DNA from: Nelumbo lutea
Lineage: Eukaryota; Streptophyta; Magnoliopsida; Proteales; Nelumbonaceae
Direction of reading: 5' to 3'
Assembly: GCA_022828595.1 (NCBI GenBank)
Contig: JAKGHH010000002.1
Location: 70,776,383-70,840,382, forward strand
DNA length: 64,000 nt
In this document: positions 11,301 through 23,300 of the stretch, one piece after another
Layout: every line of letters begins with the position of its first letter
How positions within the stretch are numbered: position 1 is the stretch's first letter
Position numbers and translations under genes: made by a program
The notes under the pieces: model-generated
What the model was told of the DNA's origin: nothing
What the model saw: only the letters and a program-made list of their open reading frames with translations
Databases searched by the model: none

Positions 11301-14300
11301 GTACCGAGTAGGGCTCTGCTACAAGTATGCTGACTGTTCAACTTCCTAGCACAGAAAAAGGGTTCGGCTACATGTATTTTTGCTGGTAACTGGGTTGCTT
11401 CGGCTAAGAGGACTGTAGAAATCCATCCTGAATGTTCAAAGGAAGGCTCTGACCTGAAGGAGAGTTCGAGTTCATGACTGAACTGCCTGTTGCAATCTGA
11501 CCTGAAGGGAAGTTTGAGTTCATGACTGATGACTGTGCTGCCTATTGCTGGTACTGAGATTTTTTTTTTCTATCTTCCTGTTTATGGCTTCTTGCACGAC
11601 TGTTAATGTTCCAGAATCTGAGTAGGGACTGTTCCCCTTCCTCCAATTGTATGTTGCCCTAGTTTGCACTCTAAGGGGCTGTTGTTGAACCCTAGAACTT
11701 GAGTGACTGCTCGGCTGCCCTGGAAAGTGGATATCAGCCGATTAGGTGTGGTGAATCACCACTCGTATTGCTGCTCCTACTATAACTTTTTTTTTGGGCT
11801 GAGAAGCTGTATCAAGGTTGTAAACTGTAGGTCTTTCAGACCTGGTTACACTGCATGTGCAGTTCGTATAGTGTTTTGTGGACTCCTACACAGTGTAGGT
11901 GATAAACCCTAGTATTGCAGTTGCAGTGTTTGTGCTTGGTTCTCTGTGGGGCCGAAAATCAGCAAGTGTCCTGTTGTGGACTGTTGCAGCTCTGTAAGAC
12001 TGTGCTTTGTTTTTGTGTATTTTTGAACTAAGAATCACGAGTAGTGAAGATTCAGCTACATCTTGAATCTCCACAGTGCTGAATGGAATGAGTGGGAACA
12101 GATCTATCCTTCCCTATGGCTGTTGTTCCTCTTGACGGGTTAAACTATCTAGAGTGGTCAAGGGGGATCAAACTATACATAACTGCAAGGGGAAAAGTAG
12201 GCTACATAAATGGAAGAATAAAAAAACCACCTTCTGAAAATGCAGAACATGATAAATGGGATCGAGAGAATAGTATGGTTATGTCATGGCTTTTGATCTC
12301 CATGCAACCGCAAATAAGGAAGAATTTCATGTGGGCTGAAACTGCAAATGAGATATGGGATCAGGCAAAGTCCACCTATTTTGAACTTCGACACTATGCC
12401 AAAATTTATCAACTGCAAGCAGCTTCATCTACTTGTAAATAGGTGGAGAGGAGTTTATCAGTTTATTACTCTGATCTGACAACTGTTTGGAAGGAGCTGG
12501 ACTATTACCAGAACATTGAGTGGAAGTGTGAGGAAGATGCAAAATTGTATAAGAAACTTGTCTCACAGGAAAGGGTGTTTGCCTTTTTACATGGTTTCAA
12601 TCCTATCTATGAACCCAACAGAGTACAAATTCTAAGTTCAAAGGATTTTCCTTCAATTCAGGAGGTCTATGCTCTTGTCCAGTCTGAAGAGAGTAGAAAG
12701 AACTTGATGAACAACACCGGAGGGGATGCAATTGTGTTGGCAGCAAAGGGGGGTTCCTCTACTAGTGGTGGACCTTCTTTCAAGAGAGGAGATCTACAGA
12801 AGAAAGCAGAAGATAAGGAAAAATTGTGGTGTACTAATTGTCAGAAGCCCGACACACCAAAGATACTTGTTGGGATCTGTAGAGAAGATGGGCCGAATGG
12901 CCCATAGACTGTCATTTCATGTTATGTTATGTTTCTCTCTGTTGTGGGCCTTATTCTGGGCCCATACTCTGTAATATTCTGTTTTTTTGTATTTTCCTGC
13001 TCACTCAAGGGCCTCTCTGTAATTTGTCAAAGATTAACTTATTAATAAGATGTTTAGAGTGTTAGAGAGTGGTTAATGTTCGAACTTCTTACTCTCTAAC
13101 ACTCATTGCCGCCAGCTCTCTCTTCTCTTCTTCTCCTGTTTGTTCATTTTCTGGTTTGCATCTAATCTCAAACAGTTCCATACATCAAGTGGGCTGTTTT
13201 TCAACTTGGTATCAGAGCGGGCCATTGCTTGGCGTGTCCCTCATGTGGTTCTAGTTCAGCCAACTACACGAGGAGGTTCTAGGGCTGAAAGTTTACAGTC
13301 ATCCGCCTAGTTCTTGGAGGTCATTGGAAGGTGCCCAAGTTTCTATACACTTGGAAAAGGGTTCGGTGACCAGGAAGAACCAGAGAGCAAGTTGTTTGGC
13401 CTGATTTGAAATCAGAGAAAAGGACTTTCGAAGTTATCTTAGAGAACAAGTGTTCGGCCTGGTTTATAGTTCAAACCAAAGACTCTCTTGCTGTAAGTCT
13501 TTTCTCAGTTCTTTGCTGAGTTATTTTTTGTTATTTGGGAGGACTGTTAAAGCATTCAAAACACCTCCATTCGGCGCACTGTTGCTGGATTGATTTCTGG
13601 GTTATTCTGGAAGTGTGGTTCGACTGTTATTGGGCTTCCAAACTGCCAAAAAAACTGATCTAAATTGAGTGGTACAAGCCTCTACTTTAGTTCAGCTGCT
13701 TCTTGGACTTAGACAAAGTGTTCTTGAAGTGATTTCTGCTTGTTAACAGTGAAGTGTTGACTGTTGCATACATAGTGTTTGTAAAAAGTCCTCTTAGGTA
13801 CTGTGGACTGTTTTCTTTGTTCTCCTTGGGAAATTATTGTTGGGAACCAAGAATACATATTGTTTGGAGGCCTACTGATTGTTCCTTGAAGGCTGAATCA
13901 GAGTTTCTCCTCTTTGAAAGTGCTGCCACCGAACTTGGTTCTCACGGCTGTCAGTTCTGAACTGAGTTTGTGTGTTGTTGTGTTTGCTATTGTTTCAACT
14001 CAATCTGAGTTCTTTGAAATCAGATCACTTTTAAAGGCCTGCCGAAACCCTAATTGAAGTTGTTACATAATGGACTTCTCAGAAATTGAGAACAAGAGCA
14101 CTGCTGAATATGGACATAATTTGGGAACTACAACTGCTTCCTTGTTGACTGTAACTACAGTTAAATTGGATGGAACCAATTATTTGGCCTGGTCACAATC
14201 CGTAAAAATTCATATTTGCAATAGAGGAAAGTGGGGGTTTATCTCTGGGAGCAAGAAAGCTCCCCCAGAGGAGGATCCCTCTTATGAGAAATGGGTGCAG

Positions 14301-17300
14301 GAGAATTACACAGTGATTGGGTGGCTTGTGAACTCAATGCAGCCACAGATTAGCCAACATTACTTGTGGATGAACTCGGCTAAAGAAATCTGGGATAGTG
14401 TTGCAGAAACTTACTCCCAGAAGTTGAATGTTGCCAGAGCTTACAAACTGAGAAGTGATGTGAAGAATCTAAGACAGGGGGAGAAGTCACTTGCAGCATA
14501 CTTCTCAGCCCTAAAATCTATATGGCAAGAGATTGATTTGATAGAGGCCGTGACATGGGATACCCCTAAGGATGCTGAAACATATAGGAAATTGGTTGAA
14601 AGGAATAGGGTCTTTGAGTTCTTGATAGGGCTGAATTCTGAATATGACATTATAAAGCAAAACATCTTGTCCAAGGAAGATGTTTCATTGTCTCAAGCAT
14701 ATGCTTTGGTCAGTAGTGAAGAAAGCAGGAGGCAAGTGCAAGTTCAAGGGGTCAGTATCAATGATCATTTTGCAAATATGGGAATCAAACCCAAAGGGGT
14801 TACAGGAGCCCCCAGTGGCACAGGAAAGAAGGAGGTGGTGTGTGAATATTGCAAGAAGCCGAAACACACTAAGGACAAGTGCTGGAAATTGCATCCCAGT
14901 CTTGTCCCTATCCGATTCCAGAAGAAGAATGACAGTAGAAAGACAGGAAGTGCACATACAGCCACAAGTACAGATACAGAGTTTGAGTTTGCAAGTGCAC
15001 AATTGGAAGCCATGAAAGCTGATTATGAGAAGTTTGGAAGGATGATCAGCCAGCTTGAAGGTGTAACTTCATCATCCAACCCTTCTGGAAGTCCAGCCAC
15101 CTATGCATTTGCTCACTCAGGTATAAGGGCTTCTACTAACCATGCATCTACCTCAGGTAATCCCAAGACCCCTTAGATCATTGACTCAGGTGCTTCTGAT
15201 CACATGACCAACCTTTCCACTTTGTTTGTGTCATATGATTTGCTTCCTGGTTGTGACAAAATCACCTTAGCTGATGGTTCTCTTGCCCCCATTTCTGGCA
15301 AGGGAACTGTCAAGCCTACAGGCTCTTTACTTTTATCTTCCACTCTTCATGTACCTAAGTTAAATACCAACTTGTTATCTGTAAGTAGCTTGACCAAGTC
15401 ATTGAATTGTTGTGTAACATTTTTCCCTTCTCACTGTGTGTTTCAGGACCTGAAGTCTCGGAAGGTGATTGGGAGTGGCCATGAAGCGAATGGAATATAC
15501 TTGCTCGACACCCCTGGCTAATGCTTTGATCATCCCAAGAATGCTGCTTTTGGTTCTACTTCTTCAGAGTGAGTCAGTCAAATTATGTTGAGTCATTGTC
15601 GGTTGGGTCATTTACCTTTTTCTGCTTTAAGTCATTTCCTTCCCAAACTGTTTAAGGGAGTCAGTGTGTCCAGTTTCAATTGTGAGTCATGTCAGTTGTC
15701 AAAGCATTGTAGAAAAAATTACCCTGTGAGCAATAAAAGATCCTCTTTTCTTTTTCATATTGTACACTCTGATGTGTGGGGGCCTTACCACTTATCCTCT
15801 ATGGGGGGCTACAAATACTTTATCCTGTTCATTGATGACTTTTCTAGATTCACTTGGATATACTTAATGAAATCCCGAGACGAAGTCCCGAGACTTGTGA
15901 GGCAATTTCATGAGCTTGTTTTGACTCAATTTGGTACCAGAATTAAGGTTTTCAGATCTGACAATGCAAAAGAGTATTTTGAGAAGAGCTTATCCTTGTA
16001 TCTCTCTGACATGGGGGTTATTCACCAAAGCTCCTGTGTTAGAACCCCTGAACAAAATGGAGTTGCTGAGAGAAAAAATAGACATATTGTTGAAGTTGCA
16101 AGGAGCCTTTTATTTGCCTCACATGTTCCCACAAGATTTTGGTGTGATGCTGTACTTACTGCTATCTATCTCATAAACCGTATGCCATCCAGGGTTTTAG
16201 GGTTTAAATCCCCCTTCATTCTTCTTCATCCAGATAAGGATCTCTTCCCAATTCCTCTTCGTGTGTTTGGTTGTACCTGTTATGTTCACATTCTAAGTGT
16301 GCAGAGACACAAGTTTGAACTAAAAGCCCACAAATGCATCTTCCTCGGTTACTCCCCCACACAAAAGGGTTATTGTTGTTTTGATCCAAAGACTGGCACC
16401 AGACATGTCTCTATGGATGTTACCTTTGATGAACTTTCTCCTTTTTATGGTTCCTCTCAGGAAGGACATTGTCAACAGGGGGAGAGTCTGTCACAAGTTT
16501 TTGCTCTTCCCCTTCCTGTCCCAGTTCAGTCTCTTGACAAATCTGTATCCTCACAAAATGAATCAAAGGAGGATCAGCCACTTCATTCCTCTTGTCCTAG
16601 TGCTCCTATTTCTTTACCTCCTCGTCCTACCCATAATCCCAAAGTGTATCAAAGGCAGAGATCCAGGAATGAGCAAGTGGTTTCCCTTACAACAGATGAG
16701 GCTCATACCCTCCCAATCACAGATGAGATAATAGGTATTGCTTCAGCTCCCTTGGAATCCCCCTTCCCAGATCTTGATGTCCCCATTGCTATTAGGAAAG
16801 GAAAGCGGAAGTGTACTGCACACTGCATTTCCAAACACCTTTCTTATGACCTACTTTCCCCTTCATATTGTGCCTACCTCTCTTCAGTTGCTTCTAACCC
16901 CATTCCTAGGTCTGTATCAGAAGCTCTTGGGATTCCAGAATGGAGAGATGCCATGCAGGCTGAAATGGATGCTCTACATGAAAATGGTACTTGGGAGGTG
17001 GTGGATTTGCCTGAAGGGAAGGATCCAGTTGGATGCAAGTGGGTTTTTACCATTAAATACAGGGCAGATGGGACTATTGAGAGGTACAAGGCCAGACTTG
17101 TTGCAAAGGGCTACACACAGACATATGGGATTGACTATCTGGAGACTTTTGCCCCTGTTGCTAAGATGACATCTGTGAGGGTTCTTTTATCTCTGGCAGC
17201 TCACTTTGATTGGCCTCTCTATCAGTTAGATGTAAAGAATGCATTTCTGAATGGTGACTTACATGAGGAGGTCTACATGTGTCTTCCTCCAGGAATGTAT

Positions 17301-20300
17301 GGGAAAGATATGCAAGGAAAGGTATGTAAACTGAAGAAATCTCTTTATGGCCTCAAACAATCTCCTAGAGCCTGGTTTGAGAGATTTAGAGCTGCACTTG
17401 TTAAATTCGGCTATGTTCAGACACAGTCAGATCATACTCTTTTTGTGAAGAAAAGTGGGTCTCTAGCAGTGTATCTCATTGTGTATGTTGATGACATTAT
17501 AGTGACTGGTGATGATGCCTCTGGCATTCTGGGCCTTAAGTCTTTCCTCCGTACAGAATTTGAGATTAAGGATCTGGGGGAGTTGAGATATTTCCTTGGC
17601 ATAGAAGTTGCCAGATCCAGGGATGGGATTCTTATTTCCCAGAGGAAATATGTCCTTGATTTGTTGTCTGAAACTGGAAAATTGGGTGCAAGACCAGCTG
17701 CAACTCCTATTGATATGAGTCACAAACTTTCAGCTTCGGATGGAACTTTGTTGGAAGACAAAGGGGTCTTTCAGAGACTTCTTGGGAAGCTTTTGTACCT
17801 GTGCATGACTAGGCCAGATATCGCGTATGTTGTCAGTTGCATTAGCCAGTTCATGCATGCTCCTAGAGATACCCATATGGCAGCAGCAGAACGGATTTTG
17901 TGCTATCTGAAAGGCTCTCCAGGAAAAGGAATTCTATTTGCCAAACATGGTCATCTGAAACTTGAAGCCTATACTGATGCTAATTGGGCTGGAAATATTG
18001 ATGATAGAAGATCTACTTCAGGGTATTGCAGTCTGGTGGCTGGTAATGTTGTCTCTTGGAGGAGTAAGAAACAAACAGTTGTGGCTCGATCCTCCGCAGA
18101 AGCAGAATATAGAGCCATGGCACATGGAGTCTCGGAATTATTGTGGCTAAGGTCCTTAATGGAAGAACTTGGGGTAGATCATGACAAACCCATGATGTTG
18201 TACTGTGATAATCAGGCTGCCATCAACATTGCTCACAACCCGGTACAACATGATGGAACCAAACATATTGAGGTTGATAGACACTTTATTCGTGAAAGAG
18301 TCTCCTCCGGTGAAGTGTGTCTTCCATTCATTACTTCTGAAGGACAACTGGCAGATTTTCTCACCAAGGGCATTTCCAAGGCAAGGCTTCAACATGACAC
18401 TGGCAAGCTGGGCATGATTAACATCTATGCTCAGCTTGAGGGGGAGTGTAGAGAAGATGGGCCGAATGGCCCATAGACTGTCATTTCATGTTATGTTATG
18501 TTTCTCTCTGTTGTGGGCCTTATTCTGGGCCCATACTCTGTAATATTCTGTTTTTTTGTATTTTCCTGCTCACTCAAGGGCCTCTTTGTAATTTGTCAAA
18601 GATTAACTTATTAATAAGATGTTTAGAGTGTTAGAGAGTGGTTAATGTTCGAACTTCTTACTCTCTAACACTCATTGCCGCCAGCTCTCTAACACTCAAG
18701 TGGGCTGTTTTTCAACTGGATCTCCATGGGAAACCGAAGTGGGCTCAGGATTTACCTAAGAAGCAAGGTTCATATGGTATTAGAAGACCCGAGCAGCAAG
18801 GTACCAAGAAACACCACATGGCCAATATGGTTACTCGGGAGAATCAGCCCTCCACCTCCACTGTGACTCAACCACCACATGGCCAACATAACTACTCTGG
18901 ATCCGATCCAAGAGAAGATATTGTCAACTCCTTCCATGACCATTTGGACCTTTATGGTAGAACAATTCGCCAAATGGATGATCCTCCCACCACCTCTTTT
19001 GCATCCACATTAGGTAATCTTGCCATAGCTTTCCATGTTGCTTCTCACGACCTTGACTCTCTATGGATCATTGATTCTGGAGCGTCAAAACACATGACTG
19101 GTATGTCCTCTTTCTTCCAAACTTATCACCCCATTTCCAGAAGAGATAAAGTGAGACTATTTGAGAGGACAGGTCAGCATTGACCTACAGTTGTCTTAAC
19201 ACATCAACAGGATCACACGATCCAAGACAACTAGGGTTACACAGGTTCGATAGCATTCAGCTGCCCTAGATTCATAGGGTTTTCACTCGGCCCATGATCA
19301 AGGAGAGTAAAGAGGAGGAAAATAGAGGAAGAACTGTACCAGTCGTAGCTATTTTGTAGTCCAGAATCAGATTTCCTTTCTACTAGCCTGTTACACTAAT
19401 CAGTAGGGTTGATCGATCTTCTCTTGACAGTAGGGTTGATCGGTCTGCTCTCTTTTAATCAGTATTCCTGCTCTGATACCATCTTGGCAGTGTAGCCGGC
19501 CAGAGATAGGTGAAAGAGGAGAGAAGAGAAGAGAAGTGAAAAGAGAGAGTTTGCAATGCAACAGTACTGGCGGCGCCAGTGTTTATTTAATATATATAGG
19601 GCGACAGAAATAACAAGGGAAAAGACCCTTGTGCCCCTGAGTACAATAACAGACATAACATAAATAAAAAAATGAAATAAAAAACACTTTAATTAGACAA
19701 ACAGGCCCTAACAACTGCAACTAAGTTATTCTAACATTATTCCAACAGATGTAAATGGGTGTTCACTGTTAAGCATGGGGCTGATGGAACCGTGGAGAGG
19801 TATAAAGCTCGCTTAGTGGCAAAAGGTTTCACTCAAGTATATGGGGTTGATTATGCAGAAACCTTTGCACCTGTTGCCAAAATGAACTCTATTAGAGTCC
19901 TATTCTCTCTTGCTGCCAATCTGAATTGGGGTCTACATCAGCTCGACATCAAGAATGCCTTCTTGAATGGTGACTTTGAAGAGGAAGTTTATATGGTTCA
20001 ACCCCTCGGTTTTTTGGCTCAAGGAAGTGAACAAAAGGTGTGCAAGTTGAAGAAGTCTTTATATGGGCTGAAGCAATCACCAAGGGCTTGGTTTAGCAGA
20101 TTTCATACTGCAGTCCAGAAGAGGGGATACAAGCAATGTCAGTCAGATCACACACTGTTTGTAAAAAGAGTAGAAGGTAAAATGGCTGCCCTAATAGTAT
20201 ACGTGGATGACATAATTGTTACTGGTGATTGGGAGGATGAAATTCAAAGTTTGAAGGGCTTCCTTGCCACTCAGTTCGAGGTGAAAGATCTAGGTCCCAC

Positions 20301-23300
20301 CAAATACTTCCTTGGGATTGAGGTTGCCCGGTCAAAAAGGGGTATCTTCATCTCTCAAAGGAAATATGTCCTAGATTTGCTTAAGGACACTAGAAAGATT
20401 GGGGTTAAACCAACTGACTCTCCCATTGATCCCAACCATAAGTTAAGTGACAGTCAAGGTGAACCACTTAAGGATGTGAAGCAATTTCAGAGGCTTGTAG
20501 GGAGATTGTTGTATCTTTCTATGACTCATCCAGACATAGCATATGCTGTTGGTGTCCTCAGTCAGTTCATGCATGCACCTAGGTCCACCCACCTTGAAGC
20601 AGCAGAGAGAGTATTACGGTATCTTAAGAAGTTCTCGGGTGCTGGTTTATTATTCCAAAAACATGGACACTTGAGGGTTGAAATTTACACAGATGCGGAT
20701 TGGGCTGGATCTCAAAGTGACAGAAGGTCTACTAGTGGTTACTCCACCTTTGTAGGAGGGAACCTGGTTACTTGGACGAGTAAGAAGCAAATTGTGGTAG
20801 CTGGATCCAGTGCTGAAGCTGAGTACCATGCAATAGCACACGGAGTAGCCGAAGGTATGTGGATAAAGAATCTATTGGGATAGTTGGGTTTTCTAGTTGG
20901 TAAACCCATGACTCTACTCTGTGACAACAAGGCATCTATCAGTATTGCTGCCAACCCGGTACTACATGATAGAACAAAACACATTGAAGTTGACAAGCAT
21001 TTTATCAGATAGAAAATCATCACAGGTGAAGTATGCACTCCATACATCAGCTCTGAAGACCATCTTGCAGACTTATTTACAAAAGGGCTAAACTATTCTA
21101 GACATCAAGGTCTCTGTGACAAGTTGGGCATGATTGATATCTATGCCCCAACTTGAGGGGGAGTGTTATCAGGTGTATAATATGTACTGTACACAGGCTT
21201 AGTACCCGTAGGGGTATTTTCGTATTTCTGTATACATTTTGTTATGTACGGCCAGAACAATATAAATAGATAGCTTCACTCGACTGAAGCTAAGTTTTGT
21301 TGAGGCCTTAACTCAGTTGCCTCTTATTCTTCTTCCTCTTCTCCTTCTTCTTCCTTCTTCTTTTCTCCTTTTCTTCTTCTTCTTGGTCTCCTGCTCAACA
21401 TTAATGAAGTGGAAAGTAATAGTACTTTAAATTGCATTTTTTGCCCACACAGTTAAAGAGGGACTAAATTCATAAATAGGGGTGTTTTAGTCAAGAAAAG
21501 TCAACAAAGCTAATTTATTTAATGTGCCTTAAATATAAAATTTAATGAAAGGAAATGGGAGTTAATACTTTAAATATAGGAGGACTTAATGACGGGGAAT
21601 ATAATGAATTTAGTAAAAGTAGTAGTTCTAATTATGTTTTTTGCCTTCATAATATGGGGAGACCAAGTTCAAAAAATAAGGGTATTTTAGTTAAAAAAAA
21701 AATCCAGAATCTAGACCTCATTCACACTTTTAATAGTAGTATAGATATAGGTGTATCATTTATAGGATGGGATGGGTCGGGTTGGATTGGGTTGGTTTCA
21801 GAATCCCGTGTTAGTTGGGTCAGGTCAGGTTGAAGTGTTTTCAGGTCAAGCTAGGGATGCAAACGGATCGGATCGGATTCGAATCAGGGTATATTCAAAT
21901 CCAATCCAAAGATCTGATCAGATCTTTCGAATCCTATCGGATCTTCAGATCTGATTTGATCTAACTTGTTTTCTTTAAAAAAATAATAAATTATTAAAAG
22001 AAAAAAATAAAATATACCAATTTAAAGAAAGAAAAAACAAAAATACAAGTATTTTTAATTATTTTTGTCATATATATATATATATATATATGATCTGAAT
22101 CCGATCCGATCTGAAGATCCAACCAGGGGTGATCCGAATTCGACCAAATAGGATTGGATCATGATCCAATCCATTTGCACCCGTAGGTCAAGCCAAACCT
22201 GGCCCATTGACTTCCCTAGATGTAGGTACTGATAAAAAATGGTCAATGAAGATGTAGGGTCTCATGCACTTGTCCTAATGTAAATTTATGTTCCTTTTCC
22301 TTTTTCTTGGAACAGATTATCCTTGTTGCACAAGCAGGGGATTGACACCTTGTCATTTTCTCCAATTGAATGATTTGTATCCGCAGTTATAAGTTTGTTA
22401 AAAGGTGGCTATGATTTGTTTTTATTGTTATTGCTGCAATGATTGAAATCTATTTAATTCCGAACTTTATCTGCAACTTTTTGATACAATCTTTTTTTTT
22501 TTTTTTCTTGTTTTCTAATGTTTGTTTGTATATTGCAAATACTGATAGCATTCATGCTTGTTATACTCAGAGCAAGGTGTTGGAAGGTTCCCTTTTCATG
22601 GACTGCGGAACAGACTTGGGCTCTGGTCATCATGTACCTGGTGAGTTGCAGAATATTCAGTCTCTCAGAATTGAACTTTTCTTTTTTGTCTAAATCCATA
22701 TATTATTATTTCTCTTTTTGGAAAAGGAAGGTGTAAGTGCATTGCTGTATGCGAAAATGTGGGTTAGTACAAGTACACTCCTGTACAACTAGCTACTATA
22801 CAATTGGAACCATATTTTACTAATAGTCATGCTAGGAATAAGATGTTAGGCAAGTACAGAGATTCACAAGAATGGTAGGATGTTAGCAACCTGCCTAACT
22901 CAGGGCTCTTCTAGGGAGCCAACCTCCTGAATTCGTTGGAATGAGAGAGAGAGAGAGAGATTAATGCCGAAAGAATTACCCTCATATTACTCTTTGTGCT
23001 TCACTACTTATATTGTTTACAATCTTTGATTTCTTTCTGTTACAACTGTTGCAAGTGGACGATTAGTTGTGCTGATGTGGCCTCCTCTTGTAAAACTGAT
23101 TAACTGCTTTTTGTTAGTCTGTTCCAGTAGTCTTTACAATCCCCCCTCCTTTAGAGCGACCTTACCCTCAAGGTCTAATGTGGGAAAATTTGATTGCAGA
23201 TCTAAGTAGGATTCCCAGGTTGCATCCTCTTCTGGGAGTTTAGACCAAACAACTAATGCTTTTGGTATGACTCTTCCACCCCGGCACACCCATCTGAAAT

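Larger units (their letters stand above)
12878..18717 (+). mobile_element. Ty1/copia element B, nearly intact, nested in A
   Basis: LTRs at 12878-13206 and 18447-18717 start TGTAGAGAAG and end TTTTTCAACT. They are flanked by the 5-bp duplication GGATC (12873-12877, 18718-18722). The primer site TGGTATCAGAGC starts directly at 13207 and the purine tract GAGGGGGAG lies before 18447. Between them is a gag-protease-integrase-RT-RNase H order in one reading frame. LTRs end in CT rather than CA, the TGCT type known mainly from copia elements. Confidence 0.95.
10951..21400 (+). mobile_element. Ty1/copia element A (host of nested copia B)
   Basis: LTRs at 10951-11190 and 21164-21400 begin TGTTATCAGG and end TGCTCAACA, and are bounded by the 5-bp duplication TTAAT (10946-10950, 21401-21405). 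The primer binding site TGGTATCAGAGT follows the left LTR directly (initiator-methionine tRNA type). A polypurine tract GAGGGGGAG precedes the right LTR. Copia B is inserted in its gag and an antisense LTR-leader fragment replaces its integrase region. It has the same gag family as element E and the same strand as the host gene. Confidence 0.93.
8329..22570 (+). other. Intron 9 (14.2 kb)
   Basis: The donor is GTATGT and the acceptor TTATACTCAG. It contains a SINE-like repeat, possible hAT remnants, nested copia elements A and B (both in the gene's orientation), a Helitron-like end and the hAT-like element at 21852-22185. The stretches 9730-10945 and 22194-22570 show nothing recognisable. Confidence 0.85.

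Noticed and set aside
15585..18476. 963-codon ORF as a host gene
   Set aside because: It carries pre-integrase, integrase, RT and RNase H motifs and lies between matching LTRs with a target duplication, so it is copia pol.
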